Source: Clostridiales bacterium (GTDB lineage Bacteria; Bacillota_A; Clostridia; Peptostreptococcales; Anaerovoracaceae). Taken from it: a DNA stretch of 5,275 nucleotides. A model generated the notes under the pieces. It was given only the letters and a program-made list of their open reading frames with translations, had not been told where the DNA came from and did not search any database. Both the position numbers and the translations under genes were made by a program. Positions within the stretch are counted from its first letter, which is position 1; the number at the start of each line of letters is the position of its first letter. Location: assembly GCA_024697655.1 (NCBI GenBank), contig JAILFI010000090.1, forward strand, positions 1 through 5,275, written 5' to 3'. Below, piece after piece: positions 1-5,066 of this stretch.

Positions 1-295
1 TGCCGGATGCAACAACAGTGTTCTCCGAAGAAACGGTACTGACAGGTTCTTCCTCCGGTTCTGCCAGTTGCTCTTCTTCCGAATCAGCAGTTCCGTCGTT
101 ACTATTGATAGCCGGTGGTTCTTCAATAACCTCCGCAGGTGGCGTCTCGAACTCCTCCTCAGAGATCACCTCTGAATTCAAAGGTGCACTCGGATCTGTG
201 GCATCGGCTTCGTCCGCGAAAACCGCCCACGGGCAAGCTCCCGGGGTTATCAATGAACAAATCATGGCAATGATCAAAAGGTGTTTCACTTTCAT
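1..295 (-). CDS. Secreted acidic Pro/Glu-rich protein, N-terminal part only
   Basis: The reading frame runs from ATG at 295 off the left edge, so only the first 98 residues are visible. Residues 1-28 form a Sec-type signal peptide: MKVKH start, hydrophobic stretch LLIIAMICSLI, and a likely cleavage after AVFA before DEAD. The mature part is low in complexity, very rich in Glu, Pro, Ser and Thr (for example SEEEFETPPAEVIEEPP at about 45-61), with no Cys. Such linkers commonly follow the signal peptide of wall-associated or repeat-bearing surface proteins of Gram-positive bacteria. An ATG at 301 is also in frame, but AAGGAG lies one base from it and seven bases from the ATG at 295, so 295 is preferred. 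The functional domain lies outside the window, so no function is assigned. It has its own promoter and a long leader. Confidence 0.8.
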   Translation of the reverse strand, partial: MKVKHLLIIAMICSLITPGACPWAVFADEADATDPSAPLNSEVISEEEFETPPAEVIEEPPAINSNDGTADSEEEQLAEPEEEPVSTVSSENTVVASG

Positions 296-330
296 TTCCA
301 TTCTCCTTGTTTGCGCTGCGATCTATACTG

Positions 331-360
331 AAAAACAGCGGTCTCTTCTGATGAGCCGCT
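331..360 (-). terminator. Terminator-like hairpin inside the leader (possible attenuator)
   Basis: On the minus strand, AGCGGCTC (353-360) pairs with GAG-A-CCGCT (337-345, one bulged A), leaving a seven-base loop. GTTTTTC follows directly. This has the shape of an intrinsic terminator, but it lies 35 bases upstream of the secreted protein's start codon and downstream of its promoter. That position suggests conditional termination rather than the end of a unit. Confidence 0.5.
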
Positions 361-398
361 CTGTTCAATTTGCGATATGTGGCTGCCTTCTTCTGATG
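344..398 (-). repeat. Ten-base direct repeat in two successive leader hairpins
   Basis: CATCAGAAGA (minus strand) occurs at 389-398 and again at 344-353. The first copy supplies the loop and part of the 3' arm of the upstream hairpin. The second does the same in the terminator-like hairpin. The 5' arm CTCTT of the first hairpin can pair with AAGAG of the second copy, so alternative folds are possible. A chance repeat cannot be excluded. Confidence 0.4.
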
Positions 399-462
399 TA
401 AGAGGATCCCATAGCTGTCTGCGTTTTTGTTTATAGATTAGTTTGGCAGTTCTCTTGCTTTG

Positions 463-491
463 ATTATAATAGACAACTGTGGCTTATTCAA
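463..491 (-). promoter_or_regulatory. Sigma-A-type promoter of the secreted-protein gene
   Basis: On the minus strand TTGAAT (486-491) and a perfect TATAAT (463-468) are separated by exactly 17 bases. The -35 box matches TTGACA at four of six positions. Transcription would begin near 456. The site lies just downstream of the terminator that ends the peptidase unit, which supports a separate transcription unit. Confidence 0.7.
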
Positions 492-528
492 CAGTTTTGG
501 AATCGCGTCCACAAAATTCATGCACCCC

Positions 529-551
529 AAAAAACGGCCGCCCGGCCGTTT
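529..551 (-). terminator. Intrinsic terminator after the metallopeptidase gene
   Basis: An 8-bp stem, AAACGGCC with GGCCGTTT, encloses a four-base GGGC loop. On the minus strand it runs into six T residues, some of which pair in the stem base. It starts three bases after the TAG stop at 554-556 and closes the nuclease-peptidase unit. Confidence 0.85.
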
Positions 552-553
552 CT

Positions 554-1369
554 CTACCGCCGCAGCAACCGCTGCCGCAGTTTATAGTCCGGCAAAAGCC
601 GCTCCACGTACATCCAGAACTTCGGGCTGTGGCTCATCTCATAGATATGACACAGTTCGTGCACCATGACGTACTCCAGTGCCTCTACCGGATACGCCGC
701 GAGCCACAGGCAGATGCTGATCTTTGCGTGCTGCCCGCGCGGAGCGGTGCAGCTGCCCCATTGCGAGCGGGTGTCGCGTACGGTCCACTTTTCGGCATGT
801 TTGCCGGCGCGTTGTTCCATGGTAGGGATGCGCGCATCGAGCGCCTTTTTTGTCTCGGCGCGGTACCATTCTTTGAGGAGCGCCTGGCCCTCTTCAGCCG
901 TCAGTGCAGGAATCGCTCCGCCTGCCGTGCCGCCGGCCGCCTTCGGCACCATCCATGCCGCATTTTCATCAACGTACACGCCGGCTTTTCGTTCCCCGTG
1001 CGGGCCGCGCGGCGCGATACGCAAAGAAAGCGGTCTGCCCCACAGGTACACCGTTTGCCCATCTGAAAAGTTGCGGATGATCCGCCCGTCCATCGACTGC
1101 TCGCGCCGGCGGAGCTGGTGATCGATACGGCTGCGGTACCGCCGGATGAAGTTCGCGATCTCAAACCCCGAAGTGTTTGCAGGCACCGTGACACGCACGA
1201 CGCCGTCGGTATCGATGCGCATGCTCATGCTGCGGACCCGCTTCCGCACGATCCGCACCGGCAGCCCTTCAAAGGTCGTTTCGAAAACAGAAGGCACCGC
1301 AGCACCGGACGCAGTCTTTGCTTTTGGCTGCCGGGGCTTGCCCAGCCTGTCCCGTTTATTCCTCTTCAT
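554..1369 (-). CDS. YgjP/DUF45-type (SprT-like) zinc metallopeptidase
   Basis: A 271-residue cytoplasmic protein with no signal peptide or membrane segment. The first 25 residues are Lys/Arg-rich. The middle holds the family signature RKRVRSMSMRIDTDG (about 42-56). The catalytic region is C-terminal: QWGSC at 203-207, then HELCHIYEMSHSPKFW with His237, Glu238 and His241 as an HExxH zinc site and His247 as the likely third ligand. This matches the YgjP-like/DUF45 M48-related family, often annotated as M48 or SprT-type peptidase; natural substrates are poorly known. It follows the nuclease gene by 25 bases, so the two are probably cotranscribed, and a terminator lies directly downstream. Start choice is uncertain: an in-frame ATG at 1423 would add 18 residues and overlap the nuclease gene by 29 bases. 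Neither has a strong ribosome binding site. The family call is firm; the start is not. Confidence 0.88.
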   Translation of the reverse strand: MKRNKRDRLGKPRQPKAKTASGAAVPSVFETTFEGLPVRIVRKRVRSMSMRIDTDGVVRVTVPANTSGFEIANFIRRYRSRIDHQLRRREQSMDGRIIRNFSDGQTVYLWGRPLSLRIAPRGPHGERKAGVYVDENAAWMVPKAAGGTAGGAIPALTAEEGQALLKEWYRAETKKALDARIPTMEQRAGKHAEKWTVRDTRSQWGSCTAPRGQHAKISICLWLAAYPVEALEYVMVHELCHIYEMSHSPKFWMYVERLLPDYKLRQRLLRR

Positions 1370-1394
1370 ATTGCGCTTCTTCTGTCCTGCCCGG

Positions 1395-2408
1395 TCATGG
1401 CTTGCAGCTCCCGCACGGCTCATAGCCCAGGTCGATCAGTTCCTGCCGGGTGCCGCTGTACTCACGGCGGTTGGAGGCGCTGATATCGGTCGCCCCCTCG
1501 CACTCCGGTGTATGGAACTTCCCGGAGCGGATATTGACGATATAGGTGACCTCGCCGTCTGCCTGCTGGGTTTTGAGGGCATCGCTCTTACTGCCGGAGG
1601 CATCGCCGTCCTTCGATTCTCCGCCGGACCAGGTCCCGGTCGTGGCGAGCTTGTTCTCCCCGGTCCTGTAGTCGATCTCGACCCCCGGCTGCACATTATA
1701 GATGTAAACATTGAAGTCGATGCCCACGCCGCCGTCCTCGACGGACTTCGCCATCATATGGACGCCGGAAGCAATGAGGTTTTTCCCTTCAAAGACCGGC
1801 GTTACACGGTACATGACGTGGTTGCCGGTCGCGTAGATGTAGTGCGCAGTCATGGATTCGAAAGGCTCCATGATATCCGCGTTCAAGTAGCGGGTACCGG
1901 TGATGAGATTTTTTTCGTTGGCATTCTCTCCGGCCAGAGAATACGCGATGAGATGACTGCGGTTGTACAAGTTGCCGCCCTCAATGAAATCGTATTTGTC
2001 GCTCTGCCAGCCGCTTGGATGGATATAGGAAATATTATCGCGCTGCCCCGTCGGCATGAGTTCCTCGCCGAGGCAGGCCTCCGCCGTCCCGCAGCGCCCG
2101 AGGTCGTCGAGATCGCTGTAGGATTCGTAGGCCTCCGTGGTCATCTCCTTATCGGTGAAGGCCGCCTTGCCGCCGTTGATCTCCACATATCCGTCGCCGC
2201 TGTACGGCGGGATATCCTCGAGAGACAGATCCCCCTGGTGCATGACCTTCGGGCCGAACCATCCCCCCGTGCCAAGCAGCTTGCCGCCGGGACCGATCGT
2301 CATGACCAGCGCCAGCACGACAAGAACGACTCCCGCCACGGTCAGCGCGAGCGTCCGTTTACCGGTCTGCTTTTTCATTTGCTGCGGTTCGTTTTTCTTG
2401 CTTTTCAT
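1395..2408 (-). CDS. Membrane-anchored DNA/RNA non-specific endonuclease with Cys/His metal-binding tail
   Basis: A 337-residue protein. Residues about 18-39 (TLALTVAGVVLVVLALVMTI region) after a Lys-rich start form a single N-terminal membrane anchor or uncleaved signal, so the enzyme should face outside. Residues about 60-250 form an EndA/NucA-like nuclease: NRSHLIAYSL (149-158) carries the presumed catalytic His152, followed by KNLITGTRYLN (167-176) and MEPFE, which supply likely metal-binding Asn and Glu. The usual DRGH is NRSH here. A Ser/Gly/Asp-rich linker (about 257-281) leads to a C-terminal module, YIVNIRSGKFHTPEC to the end, with His299, Cys303, Cys332 and Cys335. It resembles the Ada-type metal-binding domain found on other Bacillota surface nucleases. 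Likely roles are DNA scavenging or DNA uptake; no competence gene is adjacent. The frame continues upstream to a GTG at 2444, but that segment contains the promoter -10, so ATG 2408 is chosen. Confidence 0.88.
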   Translation of the reverse strand: MKSKKNEPQQMKKQTGKRTLALTVAGVVLVVLALVMTIGPGGKLLGTGGWFGPKVMHQGDLSLEDIPPYSGDGYVEINGGKAAFTDKEMTTEAYESYSDLDDLGRCGTAEACLGEELMPTGQRDNISYIHPSGWQSDKYDFIEGGNLYNRSHLIAYSLAGENANEKNLITGTRYLNADIMEPFESMTAHYIYATGNHVMYRVTPVFEGKNLIASGVHMMAKSVEDGGVGIDFNVYIYNVQPGVEIDYRTGENKLATTGTWSGGESKDGDASGSKSDALKTQQADGEVTYIVNIRSGKFHTPECEGATDISASNRREYSGTRQELIDLGYEPCGSCKP

Positions 2409-2414
2409 ACTGTT

Positions 2415-2443
2415 ATTATAGCAGATGACAGAGCGGGTATCCA
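2415..2443 (-). promoter_or_regulatory. Extended -10 promoter of the nuclease gene
   Basis: On the minus strand a perfect TATAAT (2415-2420) is preceded by TGC, giving an extended -10. TGGATA (2438-2443, four of six matches to TTGACA) lies 17 bases upstream. The expected start of transcription falls at or next to the A of ATG 2408, and no Shine-Dalgarno sequence lies before that codon, so the transcript may be leaderless. Confidence 0.6.
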
Positions 2444-2533
2444 CGCATTGACAGCCCCCGCCGGATCCGGATCCGCAGTTTTTGCCCAGCCGTCACTAAA
2501 CGGACGAGTGTTGGAATTCCCTTTTCTAACAAA

Positions 2534-2550
2534 CAATTAGATAGTAATTG
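2534..2550. promoter_or_regulatory. Palindromic operator in the tetR promoter
   Basis: CAATTA-GATAG-TAATTG is a perfect 6-bp inverted repeat around five bases. It covers the position where the -35 box of the tetR promoter should be (about 2542-2547), a classic place for autorepression. A closely matching palindrome sits at 3402-3416 before the transporter gene. Binding by the encoded TetR protein is inference. Confidence 0.6.
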
Positions 2551-2564
2551 CCCCACGTATAGGA

Positions 2565-2570
2565 TATAAT
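2565..2570 (+). promoter_or_regulatory. -10 element of the tetR promoter
   Basis: A perfect TATAAT lies 38 bases before the tetR start codon, giving a predicted leader of about 32 nt. No good -35 box is present: at 17-base spacing the sequence is TAGTAA, which belongs to the palindrome at 2534-2550. The weak -35 lowers confidence. Confidence 0.5.
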
Positions 2571-2590
2571 AAGCCGAACGTTAAAAAAGG

Positions 2591-2607
2591 CACTGTTGGA
2601 GCCAGTG
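2591..2607 (+). promoter_or_regulatory. Hairpin presenting the tetR ribosome binding site in its loop
   Basis: CACTG (2591-2595) pairs with CAGTG (2603-2607), and the loop TTGGAGC holds the Shine-Dalgarno GGAG seven bases before ATG 2609. The hairpin ends one base before the start codon. It may simply keep the site accessible or may tune translation. Confidence 0.4.
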
Positions 2608-2608
2608 G

Positions 2609-3262
2609 ATGGATAGATACAATTCCGTCAACAATACCAAAAATGATTTTCGGATCGCTTTCTGGAAGCTCTACGAACGCAATCCGGTCGAAAAGATTTC
2701 CGTGAGTGAACTGTGCAGGGTCGCAGGGTACAACCGGACTACTTTTTATGTCTATTATGACAATATCTACGATCTTCTTCACCGGTGCATCGAAGAGATG
2801 ATCCGCCCCCTCGAAACGCACCTCGGCGGTCTGCAGCGCTTTTGCGCCAAGGAAGACAAGGGCGTGCTGGAGCGTCTCTATATGACAATCCTTAAGACCA
2901 ACGAGAAACGCATCCGCCTCCTCATTGAGCGCCACCAGCTGTACATTCTGGAAAACAGAGTCAAGGAGCTGATCAAACCGATCCTTTACGCGATGCACGA
3001 CGGCAGTACACTGTCTTCCTGCGATCTCGACTACATCCTCGAGTATGAGCTGGCTGCCGTATTCGGGGTCATCGCCAAATGGTTCCGCGATCAGGATATG
3101 ACCGACCAGGAAATCATCTGCCTGCTGATCGATTGTTCGCAGACCGGCGTCATCAATCTGCTCAACGAAAACAACGTTGTTGAAGACAGCGAGATCAGAG
3201 CCGCGCAGGACAAAGCGATCCTGGACAAGATCATCGAAGAACTGGAAGCGCAGAAAGAGTGA
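2609..3262 (+). CDS. TetR/AcrR-family transcriptional regulator
   Basis: A 217-residue soluble DNA-binding protein. The N-terminal domain (about 9-57) has the TetR helix-turn-helix: VEKISVSELCRVAGYNRTTFYVYYDNIYDLL, with the turn near Gly40 and the recognition helix at about 42-50, where the TTFYVYY pattern is typical. Residues about 60-217 are an all-helical ligand-binding and dimerisation domain; MTDQEIICLLIDCSQTGVINLL resembles the C-terminal helices of the DhaS-like TetR branch. Length is normal for the family. The start is supported by GGAG seven bases upstream. A palindrome in its promoter and a matching one before the following transporter gene suggest that it represses both itself and the transporter. 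Its own terminator at 3302-3339 means the two genes are separate units. The ligand is unknown; a transported amino acid or amine is a guess from context. Confidence 0.9.
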   Translation: MDRYNSVNNTKNDFRIAFWKLYERNPVEKISVSELCRVAGYNRTTFYVYYDNIYDLLHRCIEEMIRPLETHLGGLQRFCAKEDKGVLERLYMTILKTNEKRIRLLIERHQLYILENRVKELIKPILYAMHDGSTLSSCDLDYILEYELAAVFGVIAKWFRDQDMTDQEIICLLIDCSQTGVINLLNENNVVEDSEIRAAQDKAILDKIIEELEAQKE

Positions 3263-3301
3263 GCTCCCCGCGGAATCGCTCCACCAAATGACCGGATCAA
3301 A

Positions 3302-3339
3302 AAGCCGCCGCAAGCATCCCGCCTGCAGCGGCTTCTTTT
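3302..3339 (+). terminator. Intrinsic terminator after tetR
   Basis: AAGCCGC (3302-3308) pairs with GCGGCTT (3328-3334). After one mismatch the stem can extend by GCA with TGC, and CTTTT follows at 3335-3339. It lies 39 bases after the tetR stop codon. The loop is larger than in the other terminators of this window. Confidence 0.7.
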
Positions 3340-3360
3340 ATGCTGCAAAGGTTCTCCTGT

Positions 3361-3389
3361 TTGCGTTCCGGCGCGCATTCTGATACAAT
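3361..3389 (+). promoter_or_regulatory. Promoter of the transporter gene
   Basis: TGATACAAT gives an extended -10 (TG at 3381-3382, TACAAT at 3384-3389). TTGCGT (3361-3366) lies 17 bases upstream as a weak -35. Transcription would start near 3396, leaving a leader of about 50 nt that begins just before the palindrome at 3402-3416. Confidence 0.55.
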
Positions 3390-3401
3390 GCTTTTCACGC
3401 G

Positions 3402-3416
3402 AACTATTATCTAGTT
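3402..3416. promoter_or_regulatory. Palindromic operator before the transporter gene
   Basis: AACTA-TTATC-TAGTT is a perfect 5-bp inverted repeat around five bases. Read on the minus strand it is AACTA-GATAA-TAGTT, identical at 12 of 15 positions to the palindrome in the tetR promoter. Two of the three differences are symmetric and keep the repeat perfect. It lies about 6 to 20 bases after the predicted transcription start, where a bound repressor would block RNA polymerase. Confidence 0.6.
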
Positions 3417-3448
3417 ACTACTATATATCTGACAGGAGTTCTTTTTTT

Positions 3449-4837
3449 ATGGAAAAACCAGCAAAGACACATCATCACAGGGAGCGCAGTGCCTTCTCCG
3501 GCAAACTCGGTTATGTCCTCGCGACAGCCGGCGCTTCCGTCGGCCTCGGGAACATCTGGAGATTTCCCTATCTCGCCGCGAAATACGGCGGCGGCGTCTT
3601 CCTTCTCACCTATCTCATCCTGATGCTGACCTTCGGCTACACCATGCTGATCTCGGAGACCGCCATGGGCCGCATGACCAAGCACGGTCCGGTCGGCGCT
3701 TTTGCCAGATTCAGCGATTCCGGATGGTCGAAGTGCGGCGCCTGGATCAATGCGATCGTACCGATCATCATCCTGCCCTACTACAGCGTGATCGGCGGCT
3801 GGGTCCTCAAGTACCTGGCCGGGTACGTCACCGGCGCGACACAGGCAATGGCAGCTGATGACTACTTCGTGAATTTCATCGGCGACGGTTCGAGCGTGGA
3901 ACTATGGTTCCTCCTCTTCTCGATCGCCGTCATCCTGGTCATCATCGCGGGCGTCGAAAAGGGCATCGAGCGCGTCGCCAAGATCATGATGCCGGTCCTC
4001 GTCGTTCTGGCGGTCGTCATCGCGGTCTATTCCATGACCCGCCCCGGCGCGGCGGAAGGCATCAAGTACTTCCTTGTCCCGAATTTCCATGATTTCTCGA
4101 TCATGACGATCGTAGCGGCGATGGGACAAATGTTCTACTCGCTGTCCATCGCGATGGGCATCCTTTATACCTACGGTTCTTACATGCACAAAGATGTGGA
4201 CCTCGAACGCACACAGCTGGAGGTCGGGTTCTTCGACAGCGGCATCGCCGTCCTTGCGGGTCTCATGATCATCCCCGCGGTCTTCGCCTTCTCCGGCGGC
4301 GACCAGGAAGCGATCCTGCAGTCCGGTCCGTCCCTTATGTTTATCACCCTGCCCAAGGTCTTTGCGAGCATGGGCATCGGCACCGTCGGCGGCTTCCTGT
4401 TCTTTGTTCTGGTGCTGTTCGCCGCCCTGACATCCGCGATCGCGCTGGCGGAGACATGCACATCGACCTTCGTCGATCAGCTCGGCTGGAACCGCATCCG
4501 TGCCACGATCCTGGTCTTCGTCATCATGGTCGGTCTCGGCACACTGTCCTCGCTGGGCTTCAACGTCCTCGGCGGTGTCACGATCATCGGCATGGGCTTC
4601 CTAGACTTCTTCGACTTCATCTCCAACTCCGTGATGATGCCGATCGGCGCGGCAGCGACCTGCCTCTTCATCCTGCATACCGTCAAGGTGAAGACAATCG
4701 AAGAGGAGGTCCGGCTGTCCGGACCCTTCCGCTGGGTCGGGCTGTACAGGTTCTGCCTGAAGTATCTGGCGCCGGCGTTCTGCATCATCATTCTGGTGAG
4801 CGCCGTTCTGAACGTCTTCGGCGTGATCTCGATCTGA
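3449..4837 (+). CDS. Sodium:neurotransmitter symporter (NSS/SNF) family transporter
   Basis: A 462-residue inner membrane protein of the LeuT fold, expected to move amino acids or related amines with Na+. About 11 membrane helices are visible (near 18-40, 48-72, 97-128, 151-169, 177-195, 219-246, 261-283, 311-340, 351-371, 385-411, 435-459), the usual number for the shorter bacterial branch that includes MhsT and TnaT. Helix 1 has the family signature AGASVGLGNIWRFPYL (27-42), with the unwound GLGN and the Na1-site Asn35. Helix 3 has the YY pair (111-112; Tyr112 aligns with the LeuT substrate Tyr). Helix 6 has FYSLSIAMG (229-237), and helix 8 has AALTS (325-329) with the Na2-site residues Ala325, Thr328 and Ser329. 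Alignment to LeuT was by eye. AGGAG at 3434-3438 lies ten bases before ATG. The gene has its own promoter, operator and terminator. The substrate cannot be named from sequence alone. Confidence 0.94.
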   Translation: MEKPAKTHHHRERSAFSGKLGYVLATAGASVGLGNIWRFPYLAAKYGGGVFLLTYLILMLTFGYTMLISETAMGRMTKHGPVGAFARFSDSGWSKCGAWINAIVPIIILPYYSVIGGWVLKYLAGYVTGATQAMAADDYFVNFIGDGSSVELWFLLFSIAVILVIIAGVEKGIERVAKIMMPVLVVLAVVIAVYSMTRPGAAEGIKYFLVPNFHDFSIMTIVAAMGQMFYSLSIAMGILYTYGSYMHKDVDLERTQLEVGFFDSGIAVLAGLMIIPAVFAFSGGDQEAILQSGPSLMFITLPKVFASMGIGTVGGFLFFVLVLFAALTSAIALAETCTSTFVDQLGWNRIRATILVFVIMVGLGTLSSLGFNVLGGVTIIGMGFLDFFDFISNSVMMPIGAAATCLFILHTVKVKTIEEEVRLSGPFRWVGLYRFCLKYLAPAFCIIILVSAVLNVFGVISI

Positions 4838-4912
4838 TGCAGGAGCCGTTGATCGGTCCGTTCGTTCCTCGTGTGCCACTCCGTCATTTCATTTTATACT
4901 TGAAAACGAAAA

Positions 4913-4950
4913 GATCCCTCTGCCTGCACGCAGAGGGATCATTTATTTTC
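4913..4950 (+). terminator. Strong intrinsic terminator after the transporter gene
   Basis: A perfect 11-bp stem (GATCCCTCTGC, 4913-4923, with GCAGAGGGATC, 4930-4940) has a six-base loop and is followed by ATTTATTTTC. The other side is A-rich (GAAAACGAAAA), so on the minus strand the hairpin would also be followed by T-rich sequence and could work both ways. It starts 75 bases after the stop codon. Confidence 0.85.
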
Positions 4951-5046
4951 ATCGGTTTCAGGTTTCTTTCAAAACATTCTTGTATACACAAAACATGAAA
5001 TGTGAATACCTTGGCAACCGTGTTCCCAATCCAGGGCCAGGCTCGC

Positions 5047-5066
5047 CGGGGAGAAAGGAGCCCCCG
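5047..5066 (+). promoter_or_regulatory. Hairpin presenting the glycosyltransferase ribosome binding site
   Basis: CGGGG (5047-5051) can pair with CCCCG (5062-5066), and the ten-base loop contains AAAGGAG. The stem ends directly at ATG 5067. No clear promoter is visible in the 115 bases between the preceding terminator and this site; TATACA at 4983-4988 lacks a convincing -35. Confidence 0.45.

Larger units (their letters stand above)
296..456 (-). promoter_or_regulatory. Long structured 5' leader, candidate attenuator region
   Basis: About 160 nt separate the predicted start of transcription (near 456) from the ATG at 295, with no gene in between. On the minus strand the leader can form a hairpin from CCTCTT (400-405) with AAGAAGG (386-392, one bulged A). 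A longer-range pairing of CTGCC near its 5' end with GGCAG overlapping the 3' side of that hairpin is also possible. A terminator-like hairpin at 331-360 follows, then AAGGAG and the start codon. I could not match it to a named riboswitch or T-box. Structures were found by eye, without energy calculation. Confidence 0.4.

Noticed and set aside
18..401. A Ser-rich 127-codon open frame on the plus strand
   Set aside because: It is the complement of the Glu/Pro-rich secreted protein, which has a signal peptide, ribosome binding site and promoter on the minus strand.
361..456. ACGCA, AGCTATGGG and GGCAGCC in the secreted-protein leader, recalling c-di-GMP-I riboswitch segments
   Set aside because: The order and spacing of the conserved blocks and the P2 hairpin do not fit the class. 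I left it as an unassigned leader.
2459..2475. Tandem CCGGAT units forming small palindromes
   Set aside because: The tract is short, has no T run for a terminator and is not repeated elsewhere in the window.
2448..2476. A perfect TTGACA on the plus strand between the divergent genes
   Set aside because: The sequence at 17-base spacing is ATCCGC, which is not a -10 box.
1146..2540. A 464-codon open frame on the plus strand, opposite the nuclease and peptidase genes
   Set aside because: It shows no recognisable domain, while both minus-strand genes have clear catalytic motifs. Its length is explained by the GC-rich third positions of the opposite strand.
2537..3313. A 258-codon open frame on the minus strand, opposite tetR
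   Set aside because: It lies entirely antisense to a clear TetR protein, begins inside the tetR terminator region and has no family signature.
4970..5003. Direct repeat CAAAACAT (4970-4977, 4989-4996) and inverted repeat ACAT-GAA-ATGT (4993-5003) before the glycosyltransferase
   Set aside because: Both are short and lie in AT-rich sequence without a convincing promoter to regulate.
5000..5045. GGCAACC and CCAATCC before the glycosyltransferase, resembling parts of a SAM-I riboswitch
   Set aside because: The conserved 5' half of the aptamer is absent, no terminator or antiterminator follows, and the gene has no link to methionine metabolism.
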